Of a stretch of DNA of 64,000 nucleotides, positions 43,775-54,017 are shown one piece after another. The translations under genes and the position numbers were made by a program. Below the pieces are notes generated by a model that saw only the letters and a program-made list of their open reading frames with translations, was not told the DNA's origin and did not search any database. The DNA is from Lachnospiraceae bacterium (lineage in GTDB: Bacteria; Bacillota; Clostridia; Lachnospirales; Lachnospiraceae): positions 51,639 through 115,638 of the forward strand of contig JAAWOG010000001.1 in the NCBI GenBank assembly GCA_022799355.1. Direction: 5' to 3'. Each line of letters begins with the position of its first letter. Positions within the stretch are counted from its first letter, which is position 1.

Positions 43775-45511
43775 TTAGAAGTCCCGGACCTGACATTGCT
43801 GCTCTTTTCCGTTCTCGGATTTTCCAATCAGCACCTTCTTTCCACAGAAAGCAAAACCGTATTTCCTGATCCGCTGCCCGGGTATCCCTCTTGTCCTCAG
43901 AACCTCCTCATACTTCTTTTCCTCAATCTGCGTAAGAGCTGCCTGTACCGTATCTTCTAAAGAACCTTCCCTTTTCGGATTCATCACTTTAAATTCTATA
44001 ATGATCGCTTCCGCACTCTTACCGGCATCTCTTGGCTCCAGCATAATATCGTATCTCCCGAAACCGCTCTCCCGATTGGAAGTGATAATATACCGATCCC
44101 CAAGATCCACCATAAGCCCCAGCACAAAACCGTGATAGAATCTCTCCGGTTCCGTCTGACCGGAAGGCTTCCCTCCCGTGTCAAAACTGCTGAACATCGC
44201 AAGTGCCATCCTGTTCATATAAGTATTCATTGCATCCGTATCATCTCCCAGAAGCGCCCGGATAAAATCGCCGTAATTATCCTCCTGCTCCACAAACCAG
44301 CCGCTGATCAGATCCTCAAACATCAGATGTACTTCCCTGTTGGTAAAAGCCAATGTATAGTACCAGCGCCCGGTTCTCTCCACATACTCCTTCCGAAGAA
44401 CTTTCAGATATCCTCCCGCCAGCAGAAGACTCCACACGGCATTCTTTTTTACAGCAAGCTGATCATATACGATCTGTTCATCTATCTCCATCTGAAGCGC
44501 TTTTCCGCGCATCAGTTCCTCAAAATCCTGCTTGATATTTTTACTGCCTCCACGGAGCAGAACACTGACCAGCGCATTGGAACTGGTATTCGCCCAGTAA
44601 GCTGAAAATTTTCCTGTCTTCAGATAATTCAGAATAGACCACGGATTATATATCTCTCCTGTCTTTCCAAAGGTGAAACCGTCATACCAGCGCTTAACTT
44701 CCTCTTTCCCATCTTCCATTCCGTACTCATCCAATGCGGCAAATACTTCTTTCTCCGTAAAGCCAAAACTGTCCCCATATAAGTCGGAAGTTGAGGTCAC
44801 TACCGTCAGATTGTTCAGATCGGAAAAAATCGACTCTTTACTTATTCTGGTAATCCCTGTCATGATCGCCCGATCTAAATGCGGATTTGTTTTGAATGCA
44901 GCGTTAAAGAGCCCTCGGACAAACTCCACCATCTCTTCCCAATACCCATACACATACGCCTCCTGCATAGGCGTATCATATTCATCCAGCAAAATAATAA
45001 CATTCTTCCCATAATAGCGTGACAGATACAGAGACAACTGATTCAAAGCCAGTGTCGCCGTCACATCGTCCATATCCACGGAGACGGCATTAAAAAAATC
45101 CTTTTCTTTCTCATTCAGCAGATCCCCCTCCATCAAAAAACCATAACGGGAATATAGATTGGTAAATATCTGACAGATTTTTCTGCGCGCCGTAACATAG
45201 TCCCGCTCTTTTATATTGGCAAAAGACAGACTGATCACCGGATAAGTTCCCTGCAGCTTCTGAAATTTTTCATGCTTCCAGACAGAAAGCCCCTCAAACA
45301 GATCACTCCTTCCGGCATAGTTTACGGAGAAAAACTGCTCCGTCATGCTCATCGTAAGTGTTTTTCCGAATCTTCTGGGACGGGTAATCAAAGTAACCAC
45401 ATCATTGTTTTCCCACCACTCTTTTATGAAATTCGTTTTATCTACATAAAAGCAGTTTTTTTGAATCAAAGTTTCAAAATCCTGATGCCCTATGCCGACT
45501 ACTCTAGCCAT
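43775..45511 (-). CDS. AAA-ATPase-like protein with PD-(D/E)XK domain
   Basis: 578 residues. The N-terminus has GIGHQDFETLIQKNCFYVDK and RPRRFGKTLTMSM (a Walker A variant near 43-55), with Walker B IILLDEYDTPMQEA near 172. Together these mark the AAA-ATPase-like family PF09820. The C-terminal region carries GRYDIMLEP and AIIIEFKVMNP, the D...ExK core of the PD-(D/E)XK domain PF08011. Proteins of this type are found in many copies in gut anaerobes and their role is unsettled; a defence or mobile-element role has been suggested. It stands alone with its own terminator inside the polysaccharide locus. Confidence 0.88.
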   Translation of the reverse strand: MARVVGIGHQDFETLIQKNCFYVDKTNFIKEWWENNDVVTLITRPRRFGKTLTMSMTEQFFSVNYAGRSDLFEGLSVWKHEKFQKLQGTYPVISLSFANIKERDYVTARRKICQIFTNLYSRYGFLMEGDLLNEKEKDFFNAVSVDMDDVTATLALNQLSLYLSRYYGKNVIILLDEYDTPMQEAYVYGYWEEMVEFVRGLFNAAFKTNPHLDRAIMTGITRISKESIFSDLNNLTVVTSTSDLYGDSFGFTEKEVFAALDEYGMEDGKEEVKRWYDGFTFGKTGEIYNPWSILNYLKTGKFSAYWANTSSNALVSVLLRGGSKNIKQDFEELMRGKALQMEIDEQIVYDQLAVKKNAVWSLLLAGGYLKVLRKEYVERTGRWYYTLAFTNREVHLMFEDLISGWFVEQEDNYGDFIRALLGDDTDAMNTYMNRMALAMFSSFDTGGKPSGQTEPERFYHGFVLGLMVDLGDRYIITSNRESGFGRYDIMLEPRDAGKSAEAIIIEFKVMNPKREGSLEDTVQAALTQIEEKKYEEVLRTRGIPGQRIRKYGFAFCGKKVLIGKSENGKEQQCQVRDF

Positions 45512-45627
45512 ATTACCACACCACCTTTGCCACAGACCTCTTCCAAAAAACAGGAATAACCAAAGACTGCCATAAAAAAATTATACCGTAAAGCACTGGC
45601 TTAAACAAGAAACTTTTGTATCCGGCA

Positions 45628-46713
45628 TTATCCCTTTTCCTTTTTCCGTCTTCTTCCGAGCAGCGCCGGGAAAAATCTGTTGATCACCATAATACAGGCC
45701 GTCTCCAGGATCAGAATAACCCCAACCACATTCACAAAGAAAAATATTCTGTTTCCCATCGGAATAAACCCGTTCACCCTGTTTGCCAGATTCAGGCTGA
45801 TATAAAGGAAATAAAAATCAATATGCGTTGCCATAATGATCAGAGAATTTTTCCCCAAAAACAAAAGAGGCTTTACAGGCGGCAGACTTTTACAGATCAG
45901 GAGAATCCCCCCAAAAGAAAGCATCGCGGAAAGATAAAATAAAACAGGTATCTCCCCGAAACTTAAGCTGCGAAAATCAAAATAACCATTTGCCACACTG
46001 ATCGGAATCCCCAAAAGAAACAGCAGGCCTCCGCCTGCAAGCTGCCCCAAAAGAGGAAGTTTCTTTCCCCCTGCCCAAAACTCCGGGAAGCACTCAAATA
46101 AGAGATACCCTGCGCCGACAAAAGGCAGCGCATATACTGCCCGCAGAAAAGTCCTGATCACACATAAAAGCGCATAAAGCAGTCTTTCCGACAAAAAAAA
46201 TCCCTCCAACGGTTTCAGCATTCCATTCACGAGAAATGACAGCACTGTCAACATTAGACACAGAAGCACAGTCCATACCAGGGCATATCTTCTGCCCGTC
46301 ACCGCCTTCCTCAATCCTATAAAAATACTTTCCGCCAGAAATAAAGCCGGCAGAAACCAGAGCACCGAACTCCCCCAGAAGGTGAGCATATCATTTAGCC
46401 CCAGCCATACTTCCTCCATATCGGAAATACCCATCACCACACGCAGAATATCCCGCAGAATATAACACAAACTGAAACATAAAAAGGGCGTAAGCAGAGA
46501 ACGCCCCTTTCTTATTAATATCTCCTTCATGCTCTTTTCGGGTTCTTTCGTATAACCGATCATCATCCCAGACATAAGGAAAAAAAGAGGCGGCGCAACC
46601 GAAGAAATCCACCAGATTGCCTTAAGCGGCACCGTTGTCGAATGCATAACGACAATACCAAAAATGCCGATTCCCTTTACCATATCCATGTAATCCAAAC
46701 GTTTCTTTGTCAT
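45628..46713 (-). CDS. Membrane acyltransferase (acyltransferase_3 family)
   Basis: 361 residues with about ten transmembrane helices. The N-terminus has RLDYMDMVKGIGIFGIVVMH, with the catalytic His at the end of the first helix, and GRSLLTPFLCFSLCY follows. Typical of O-acetyltransferases such as OatA/WecH that decorate peptidoglycan or exported glycans. Its position among glycosyltransferase genes suggests it acetylates the polymer made here. Confidence 0.9.
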   Translation of the reverse strand: MTKKRLDYMDMVKGIGIFGIVVMHSTTVPLKAIWWISSVAPPLFFLMSGMMIGYTKEPEKSMKEILIRKGRSLLTPFLCFSLCYILRDILRVVMGISDMEEVWLGLNDMLTFWGSSVLWFLPALFLAESIFIGLRKAVTGRRYALVWTVLLCLMLTVLSFLVNGMLKPLEGFFLSERLLYALLCVIRTFLRAVYALPFVGAGYLLFECFPEFWAGGKKLPLLGQLAGGGLLFLLGIPISVANGYFDFRSLSFGEIPVLFYLSAMLSFGGILLICKSLPPVKPLLFLGKNSLIIMATHIDFYFLYISLNLANRVNGFIPMGNRIFFFVNVVGVILILETACIMVINRFFPALLGRRRKKEKG

Positions 46714-46768
46714 ACTTCTTCCTTCTTTATTTATACATAAATGAATAGTTTAACGAGATCACATTGCC

Positions 46769-48793
46769 TCATACCTTCAGCGCATAATCACTTCGATCCA
46801 GTGAAAAGTTTGGATTATAGTAAGGATCTCCCTTCTCAAGTTCTTCCTTCCATTTCTCCCTGAACCTGGCGGCCTCCTCATTATAACGCCCTGCCTTCTC
46901 TCCCTCATCATCCAGGCCTCTCGAAATGGACTCAAAATGATACAGTTCACAGTACGGATTCCAGACATTCAGCAATCCCTTTTTCCGCAAACGCAGACAG
47001 AAATCCACGTCGTTCAGCGCGACCGCAAAACTATCATCCAGACCGCCCAACTCCTCATAGAGCGTCCGCTTCACCATCAGACAGGCACCTGTCACCGCCG
47101 TCACATTCTGAGCATAGCAGAGCCTGCCCATATATCCCAGATTCGTCTGCGCCACCCGGTAATGGGTGTGCCCCGCCGTCCGGTGCGCCCCCAGCCCGAT
47201 CACGATACCCGCGTGCTGGATCGTCTTATCCTCATAGTAAAGCTTTGCACCCACCGCGCCCACATCATCCCGCTGGGCGTACATCAAAAGTTCTTCGAGC
47301 CAGTTGATCGAAATCACCTGCGTATCATTGTTTAATAACACCAGATATTCCCCTGTGGCAAAGGAGGCGCCGAAATTATTGATCCTGGAATAATGAAACG
47401 CTCCCTCATACCGCACAACCCGGATATTCGCATATTTATCCAGGCTCTTATAATATTCCTCTATCTCCTCCGTCACCGAATTATTCTCCACGATAATGAT
47501 CTCGTAATTATCATAGGTGGACTGTTTCAAAATGGAATCCACACAGCGCGACAGATCCTCCACATGATCCTTATTCGGAATAACAATCGAAATTTTCGGA
47601 TTCCCCTGCACTTCATATTTCACACGGAAGATCGTCTCAAAGGCCTTTGTGCTGACAATCTCAAAATTCTCAAACCCGTTTACCCTCAGATGATCCGCCA
47701 CGGCTCCTCTCGCCGCCTCAATCGCATAACTCTTCGCGTTGATATCCGCTGCCACGCTTGCCTTGTGGGAGCGCCAGTAATAGAGAAGCTTCGGCACATG
47801 CGCCACGTGTTTTGCCCGGGATGTAAGCCGCAGGATCATATCATGGTCCTGACTGCCGTCAAACCGGGAACGGAACAGTTCCATCCCCTCAAGAAGCTTT
47901 TTATCAAATACACTGAAATGACAGATATAATTGTTGGCGCGCAGATTGTCGACGGCAAAATCCGGCTTAAAATGCAGCGTCAGCATATCGTCTATCGTCT
48001 TGTTTCCCTTAAAAGTCGTCTCGTCGCAATAAAGATAATCCGCACCTTCCCCGCAGATTTTTTTCATATACTCAAACAGCGCCGACGGATGCAGTACATC
48101 GTCATGGTCAAAAAGTCCGATGTAATCCCCCGTTGCCATTTTCAGGCATTCATTGGTATTTCCCGAAATGCCCTCATTTTTCTCCAGCTTCCGGTAACAG
48201 ATCCGTTTATCCTTCGCCCCGTACTCCCCGCAGACCTCTCCCACATAGCCGTGTTCCTGATCGGAACCGTCCGCCAGACAGAGCTGCCAGTTCTCATAGG
48301 TCTGGTTCAGCACAGAGTCCAGCATTTCCGTCAAAAACTTTCTCGGCGTATTATATAAAGGCACAAGAATACTGAAACGGATTTCTCTCGGAAACTTTGT
48401 CTCCCTCTGCCTTGCCGCCTCCTCCGGCGTCGGAAAGCTTGCCGTGCCGTGCTGCGTCCTCGCCCTTTTCTCGATCATCTTATTTCTGATCTTCCGGGCA
48501 ATCCCCTTTGGCGATCCGTAATTTCCCACCCGCTCTTTTGTACGCTTTATCAGATGATAAAAACTCCGAAGCGGCTTTGCCAGTTTCCAGATCCCGCTGC
48601 CCTTGATCCGCTCCAGCTTCCCCGACAGGTCCTCTACCTGCGCATTGGCGTCGGAAAGGCGCCCCGCCAGATTTGCGGCTTTCTTCCTCTCTCTGAAATA
48701 AGCTTCCCTATAATAAGCAAGCTGCTCCTCTTCCGGCAGTTCCTCCGGCCTGATTTCCGTCGTGTTTATCTGATTCTCTTCCAATTTATCCAT
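46769..48793 (-). CDS. Large two-domain GT2 glycosyltransferase
   Basis: 674 residues from ATG at 48793. A coiled coil (about 20-75) is followed by the first GT-A domain at FSILVPLYNTPRKFLTEMLD (about 145), with DYIGLFDHDDVLHPSA and FDGSQDHDMILRL. The second starts at ISIVIPNKDHVEDLSRCVDS (about 400), with YLVLLNNDTQVIS and VALNDVDFCLRLRKKG. Two catalytic sites in one chain suggest it adds two sugars or makes a repeating disaccharide. The second domain is paralogous to those at 48.9-51.4 and 52-54 kb. Confidence 0.9.
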   Translation of the reverse strand: MDKLEENQINTTEIRPEELPEEEQLAYYREAYFRERKKAANLAGRLSDANAQVEDLSGKLERIKGSGIWKLAKPLRSFYHLIKRTKERVGNYGSPKGIARKIRNKMIEKRARTQHGTASFPTPEEAARQRETKFPREIRFSILVPLYNTPRKFLTEMLDSVLNQTYENWQLCLADGSDQEHGYVGEVCGEYGAKDKRICYRKLEKNEGISGNTNECLKMATGDYIGLFDHDDVLHPSALFEYMKKICGEGADYLYCDETTFKGNKTIDDMLTLHFKPDFAVDNLRANNYICHFSVFDKKLLEGMELFRSRFDGSQDHDMILRLTSRAKHVAHVPKLLYYWRSHKASVAADINAKSYAIEAARGAVADHLRVNGFENFEIVSTKAFETIFRVKYEVQGNPKISIVIPNKDHVEDLSRCVDSILKQSTYDNYEIIIVENNSVTEEIEEYYKSLDKYANIRVVRYEGAFHYSRINNFGASFATGEYLVLLNNDTQVISINWLEELLMYAQRDDVGAVGAKLYYEDKTIQHAGIVIGLGAHRTAGHTHYRVAQTNLGYMGRLCYAQNVTAVTGACLMVKRTLYEELGGLDDSFAVALNDVDFCLRLRKKGLLNVWNPYCELYHFESISRGLDDEGEKAGRYNEEAARFREKWKEELEKGDPYYNPNFSLDRSDYALKV

Positions 48794-48837
48794 TACCCGT
48801 TCTTTCTGCAATATTCAATGCGCATCTTTTTCACCGT

Positions 48838-48871
48838 TTCCCATCCACACATTTTTATATGCTGAACTGTT
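48838..48871. repeat. 33-bp intergenic repeat, copy 2
   Basis: TTCCCATCCACACATTTTTA and then TATGCTGAACTGTT, matching 40631-40663 except for one added C. Within the 106-bp gap between two glycosyltransferase genes, next to a further short repeat TTTCACCGTTTCC (twice). Confidence 0.7.
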
Positions 48872-48899
48872 TCACCGTTTCCGCGTCATTGCTCCTGCG

Positions 48900-51362
48900 T
48901 TACGCCATTATCTCCCCGGCGGCCTCCACCCTCACGTCACTGCACTGATAATACATCTTCCCACTGCACACATTCCGGTACAACATGCCGATCCTGTACT
49001 TTCCAAAAGCAATGTCCTCTTTCAACACCCTGCACACAAACCCGGACAGCGCAATATTTTTCTGCCTGGGAAGAATTTCTTCCACATCCGGCCTGAGTCT
49101 CTCCTTTACCGGCACTTTGTAGTAAAAATCTCCCTGCTCCGGTTCTAATATAAGCCATCTCTCAAACAGACAGTTATCCTCCCAGAGCATATAACACCAG
49201 CCCTCCGCTTCCACAATATCCGGCTCTTCCAGATAAATCTTATGCTGCTTCCCCGCCCGCTCCACGGTCAGCATTACCGCACCGGAAAAGACCTTCTGCA
49301 ATTCCTGTATTCCCTCTCTCTTTTCCGGAGAGGCCGTATCCAACAGTCTCTCATAGGGATAATGATAGCCGATATGATAATCCGGCGCATTATCCGTGAG
49401 CTGTTCACTGTAGTAGGGATCAAATTTATGGAACAGCGGGTGTTTGTCATAAAGATTCGTCTTTTCCTGTATCAGCCTGTGCCATTTTTCCTCGGACAGA
49501 TCATCGATCCCGCGGCTTGCCGACTCATGGTGCAAAAGCACCGCATCATTCCGAAGGACATTCCTGTATCCCGCCTCCGCCAGCTTAAAACAAAAATCCA
49601 CATCGTTGTAAGCCACCGCCATCTCCTCATCGAGACCGCCGACTTCCTCGTAGACGGATTTTCTGACAAGCAGACACGCCGCCGTCACAGCCGTCATGTC
49701 ATAAGCCACCGTATTGTGCCCATAGTAATACGTCCTGTCGTCAGGAAACGTTGTCAGCTTATGGGACGGACCGATATGCATATTGGTCACCCCCGCATGC
49801 TGTATCCGCTCATCGCCCGGGTACCACAGCTTCGCCCCCACCGCTCCCGTGCCGGGCATCTTTGCCTGTCCCAGCATAATGCGCAGCCAGTTCCTTTCGA
49901 TAACTTCCACATCATCGTTGAGCAGCAGAATATACGCTCCCTTTGCCTCCCGGACTCCCGCATTGCACATCGCCGAAAAATTAAATGCCATAGGCCTGTA
50001 TATATAATGGCTCTCTGCCTTTATAGATTCCAGAAACTCACGAATAGTTTGCCGGTTTTCCTCGCTGCTTCCGTTATCTACCACGATAAATTCCACAAAC
50101 TCCCGCAGTTCGGGCAAAAATGTCCTCTCCAGGAAAGAATCGATACAGTTTCGCAAAAGTTCCGGGTGATCTTTTGATAAAATAACAACCGATATTAAAT
50201 GTGCTGCTGCGCAGGCCGGAACAACAGACCAAACATTCGGGTGCAGCGTCTGGTAAGAACATGCTTCAAAACCCATGCCGTTTAAAAAATTTTGTTTTAC
50301 TTTCAGATACGCTTTCTCAAAGCCCCAAAATTCGGGATTCGCATCCTTCCTCATCTTTCCGGTTTCCAGATAGTATTCCCGGTCCGCCGGCATCTCAAAA
50401 TCCGCCGTAGAATGTTGATGATATAACACCAGATCCAGACATACTATCTCCGGAGCGCCCATATCCGCCGACGATTCCCCATCACTCTCCGCATAATAGA
50501 ATCCGGTCTGCCAAATATTTCGTTTATCATATACTGCCGCTTCGGGCTTTAGAAAATACGCCTTCAGCAGCCGCAGCACAAAATCGTACAGATTACACTT
50601 CACATCCTCGCAGCCGGACAGAGATACCTGCTCCGCCCACGCCCGATCCACCGCAAAATAACTGCCCATATAAAAGAACCCCAGCAGCGTATCCGGCGAC
50701 CAACAGGGCTTAAACCAGGGAAAACACCGCTTCCCGCCGGCTATATGGTCCTCCCCGCCGTAAAGCAGCTTTGTCTCCGGACAGGCGCTGAACCAATCTT
50801 CTATACAGGAGACCGCCCGCTCGTCCAGTTCTTCGGGATGATCGGCAAACAAAAGGATATCCGGTTCAAGGCCGCCTTTTTCGCCTCTTTCATCCCCCGC
50901 ATTTTCCACTATGCCGGATAACCCGGTCAGGCCTGCCAGTTCTTCATAAGGGATCACCCGACATATACGACGCTTCTCCTGCCCCTTCTGCGCCAGAGCC
51001 TCACAATACCGCTCCCATAAAACGGGCTCCTCCTCCCTGATCCACTGACCGTAGCTGTCCCTTTGACAGTGCAGCCTTTCCTCATAGTCCGATGTCAATT
51101 CAGCACTTCCCTCAGAGGACACCGCTTTTTTCCCGCCGCGGCGCAGGAGAGACGCCGCATGCCTCAGTTTCCTGTAACCTCTTGTAAACAAAGAAGGAAA
51201 CTGCGACACTTTATAAAGAGGATTCCCGCAGATCGCCGCATACTTTGCCTGCAGCTCCTCCTTCTTCCCCTCCGCATCCGCAACCTTTCCCGCCAGCACG
51301 GTATTTTTCTTTTTTTCTGCCTCATATGCTTTTTGATAATACTCAGCCCAACTATACTTCAT
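48900..51362 (-). CDS. Large GT2 glycosyltransferase with N- and C-terminal extensions
   Basis: 820 residues from ATG at 51362. A coiled coil lies near 10-45. A degenerate first GT-like region spans about 100-330 (LYGGEDHIAGGKRCFPWFKP without a clear DxD). The active-looking GT-A domain starts at ISVVILSKDHPELLRNCIDS (about 390), with YILLLNDDVEVIERNWLRIM and VAYNDVDFCFKLAEAGYRN. A C-terminal beta-rich extension is shared with the neighbour at 52-54 kb. It is probably a polymer-building transferase; substrate unknown. Confidence 0.88.
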   Translation of the reverse strand: MKYSWAEYYQKAYEAEKKKNTVLAGKVADAEGKKEELQAKYAAICGNPLYKVSQFPSLFTRGYRKLRHAASLLRRGGKKAVSSEGSAELTSDYEERLHCQRDSYGQWIREEEPVLWERYCEALAQKGQEKRRICRVIPYEELAGLTGLSGIVENAGDERGEKGGLEPDILLFADHPEELDERAVSCIEDWFSACPETKLLYGGEDHIAGGKRCFPWFKPCWSPDTLLGFFYMGSYFAVDRAWAEQVSLSGCEDVKCNLYDFVLRLLKAYFLKPEAAVYDKRNIWQTGFYYAESDGESSADMGAPEIVCLDLVLYHQHSTADFEMPADREYYLETGKMRKDANPEFWGFEKAYLKVKQNFLNGMGFEACSYQTLHPNVWSVVPACAAAHLISVVILSKDHPELLRNCIDSFLERTFLPELREFVEFIVVDNGSSEENRQTIREFLESIKAESHYIYRPMAFNFSAMCNAGVREAKGAYILLLNDDVEVIERNWLRIMLGQAKMPGTGAVGAKLWYPGDERIQHAGVTNMHIGPSHKLTTFPDDRTYYYGHNTVAYDMTAVTAACLLVRKSVYEEVGGLDEEMAVAYNDVDFCFKLAEAGYRNVLRNDAVLLHHESASRGIDDLSEEKWHRLIQEKTNLYDKHPLFHKFDPYYSEQLTDNAPDYHIGYHYPYERLLDTASPEKREGIQELQKVFSGAVMLTVERAGKQHKIYLEEPDIVEAEGWCYMLWEDNCLFERWLILEPEQGDFYYKVPVKERLRPDVEEILPRQKNIALSGFVCRVLKEDIAFGKYRIGMLYRNVCSGKMYYQCSDVRVEAAGEIMA

Positions 51363-51431
51363 AAAAACCCTGCCCCGTAACTCTCCTTGCTCCATACACC
51401 ATTCTTTCTTCCTTCCTATTTTTACTTCTCC

Positions 51432-51938
51432 TCAAAGTCTGACCTCATACCCGATCTCCCGCAATACCAGTTCATCATCAATAACCTCATAATAAACCCC
51501 TTCCGCCTTCACGAAACCACTTTTCTGATACAGCAAAGCCGCCGGGACATTACTATCCACAACAAACAACCGCAAATATTCCGCCCCGAAATCTCTCGCC
51601 GTCTTTTTCGCCCTTTCCAGCATCAGACTTCCCACACCCCGTCTCAGACAACACACATTTACCCCAAAACGGTCAAGATACAGCGCCCTCGCGTTATGAT
51701 CCTCCCACTCCACACAGCCCTCTCCCGCATTAGATTCACACAGGGCAAAGGCCGCCATGGGAGCATCCTTTTCCGTCATCAGATATAACCTGCTGCCTGC
51801 TATATCACTCTCCAGAAATTCACAAGGATAAATCTCATCCCATATCTGAATGCCATCCTCGTCCATCTTTTTGACAATCTCTTTATACATCCCTTTAAGC
51901 CGCCCCAAATCCTCCGGGACTGCCGCCCTGTAATCCAT
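51432..51938 (-). CDS. GNAT-family N-acetyltransferase
   Basis: 168 residues with a normal GNAT fold: MDYRAAVPEDLGRLKGMYKE at the start, ALYLDRFGVN as beta-4, CCLRRGVGSLMLERAKKTAR as the acetyl-CoA loop and helix, and LRLFVVDSNVPAALLYQKSG as the closing motif. It lies between two large glycosyltransferases and has GGAGGAGATAC before the ATG. It may acetylate an amino sugar or be unrelated. It is not similar to the GNAT-like protein in cassette A. Confidence 0.9.
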   Translation of the reverse strand: MDYRAAVPEDLGRLKGMYKEIVKKMDEDGIQIWDEIYPCEFLESDIAGSRLYLMTEKDAPMAAFALCESNAGEGCVEWEDHNARALYLDRFGVNVCCLRRGVGSLMLERAKKTARDFGAEYLRLFVVDSNVPAALLYQKSGFVKAEGVYYEVIDDELVLREIGYEVRL

Positions 51939-51959
51939 AGTATCTCCTCCTTCTCTCCT

Positions 51960-54017
51960 CTACTCAACCCGCAGCGTCTCCGCACTGAACCCGCAGAGTT
52001 TCTGCCTTGAACAGGCGTCCTCCCATAAGTACCCGATCAGGTACTCTCCTTTCGGCAGTACATCCCGCCCAATCCGGACACTCACCCCGCAAAGCGCCGG
52101 GTGGTCGATATAGGGAAGATTCTCCTGAAAATCCGGTCTGTAACATGCCCTGTAAGGTATTTTCCACAATCCTTCCCCGTTTTTTTCCTGCCCGCCCTCT
52201 TCCTGCACCGCCCTCAACAGCAGGCTCTTATCGTAACGACTGTTATCTACATTCACCGCATAAGACCACCCCTGAATATAGTAGTCCCCGCCGCCGGATC
52301 TTCCCGTTATCCATGCACTCTCATCCCCGGTAAATTCCAGTCCCATATATAGACACTCATTATACCACACCGGATCAGGCTCCCCTTCAAGCCTGACTGC
52401 CTCCGCCTTCTCAGACATCCGTTTTTCCTCAAACCGGCAGGCAGGCTCAAACCCCCGGTCCAGAATATCCGTCACCAGCTTTCGGGAATAATATGAATCC
52501 TGATTCCACATTTCCGGATAAGCCTCATAGAGAAGATCCCTCTCCCGATGCAGCCTTGCCACCTTCTCCTTACCGGCATCAAATCCACGGCTCAAAGACT
52601 CATGATGATACAGAAAAGTCTGATTGCAGCAAACATTTTTATAGCCTGCCTTCAGCAAATGAAAACAGAGCTCCACATCGTTAAATGCCACCTCAAGCCT
52701 TTCGTCAAACCCGCCGATTTCCTCAAACACTTCCTTCCGAATAAGCAGACAGGCACCCGTAACGGCACTGACATTGACCGCGCATCTGTTAATCCCATGA
52801 TAATATACCTTCTTATCCGAAGAAAACTGCAATTTATGCGCAGGTCCCAGATGGATATTGGTGATGCCCAGATGCTGAATCTTATCGGAATCAGGGTATA
52901 AAAGCTTTGCCCCCACCGCTCCCACATAGTCCTTCGCCGCCTTGCCGGCCATAACGGAAAGCCAGTCTTCCCGGGCAATTTCCATATCATCATTTAAAAA
53001 CAGCAGATAATCTCCCGCCGCCTCCTTTGCCCCCAGATTGCACATGGCGGAAAAGTTAAACGCCATCGGTCTGTAAAGATAGTGGAATGAATACTCCTCT
53101 TTCAACTGATGCCGCATCTGCAAAATCTTCTTTTTATTTTTATCATTACTGCCGTTATCCACAACAATAATCTCAAAATTCCGGTATTCCGTCTGTTCTC
53201 TGAGAGAATGGATGCAGTTTGAAAGTACCGCCGGATTATCCTTAGATGGAATGATAACGGATACCCTCCTCTGTTTCTCCTCTTCCTTCGGTATTTCCGC
53301 ATCGGAGTACAGATGCCCCTTTTTTATCTCCTCAAATTCCGGCTCCATCCCCCAGTCTTCATCCTCAAACCGCCTCTCCGGCAAAAACAGGATCTTCTCG
53401 ATATGCCCCGCTTCTTTTGCCTCATCGATGCAATAAAGCACCAGATCATATAACCGCTTCCTGAAAAAAAACAGTGAAAGCCCATCCTCACCGACCTTTT
53501 CTGCCTCTTTCGTCTCCCATCCCGAATGCGCCTCCTGCCTTATCCTCTCCCTGACCTTCTCAATCAGCCTCCTCCTCACAACAAACACATTCCCAAAATA
53601 GAAAAACGACTGCAGCAGATCCGGTGACCACCCCGGCTTAAAGTACCCCGCTTCATCCCCATAGGCGATCTCACAGGCGGGATGTTCCAGAAAATACCGC
53701 TCTGCCTCCGCCTCCGCTTCTTCCGCCAGAGAGGAAGGCTCCGGCGTTACGATCCACAAATCTTCCCGTATTTCCGGCTCTCTCTCCCCGCCCGAAACAG
53801 CCTCACAAAACACTTTCCAGGAAAGGACATTTGTGGACAGGCGCTGCCCTCCCTTCGCTTCTTCCTTCCACTTCCGGATCTCCGCCTTTTCCTCCGTTAG
53901 CAGTTTTTCCATCCAAACGCCATAAGGAACGGCTTGCTCCGCAATCCGTTCCTCATATAATCTGTGCCTTTTTTGAATCAGAAGCTTCTGTACAGCTTTT
54001 TTCAGATAATTACTCAC
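51960..54017 (-). CDS. GT2 glycosyltransferase, paralogue of the 820-aa enzyme
   Basis: 685 residues. An N-terminal degenerate GT-like region (IAYGDEAGYFKPGWSPDLLQ) is followed by the GT-A domain from VSVIIPSKDNPAVLSNCIHS (about 255), with YLLFLNDDMEIAREDWLSVM and VAFNDVELCFHLLKAGYKN. Last comes the beta-rich C-terminal extension also seen in the neighbouring enzyme. Its ATG overlaps the stop of the methyltransferase-kinase gene (ATGA), so the two are translated together. Likely adds a sugar to the same chain. Confidence 0.9.
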   Translation of the reverse strand: MSNYLKKAVQKLLIQKRHRLYEERIAEQAVPYGVWMEKLLTEEKAEIRKWKEEAKGGQRLSTNVLSWKVFCEAVSGGEREPEIREDLWIVTPEPSSLAEEAEAEAERYFLEHPACEIAYGDEAGYFKPGWSPDLLQSFFYFGNVFVVRRRLIEKVRERIRQEAHSGWETKEAEKVGEDGLSLFFFRKRLYDLVLYCIDEAKEAGHIEKILFLPERRFEDEDWGMEPEFEEIKKGHLYSDAEIPKEEEKQRRVSVIIPSKDNPAVLSNCIHSLREQTEYRNFEIIVVDNGSNDKNKKKILQMRHQLKEEYSFHYLYRPMAFNFSAMCNLGAKEAAGDYLLFLNDDMEIAREDWLSVMAGKAAKDYVGAVGAKLLYPDSDKIQHLGITNIHLGPAHKLQFSSDKKVYYHGINRCAVNVSAVTGACLLIRKEVFEEIGGFDERLEVAFNDVELCFHLLKAGYKNVCCNQTFLYHHESLSRGFDAGKEKVARLHRERDLLYEAYPEMWNQDSYYSRKLVTDILDRGFEPACRFEEKRMSEKAEAVRLEGEPDPVWYNECLYMGLEFTGDESAWITGRSGGGDYYIQGWSYAVNVDNSRYDKSLLLRAVQEEGGQEKNGEGLWKIPYRACYRPDFQENLPYIDHPALCGVSVRIGRDVLPKGEYLIGYLWEDACSRQKLCGFSAETLRVE

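Noticed and set aside
47393..50177. Long plus-strand frames opposite the large glycosyltransferases
   Set aside because: All lie antisense to conserved GT2 domains and show no independent signals.
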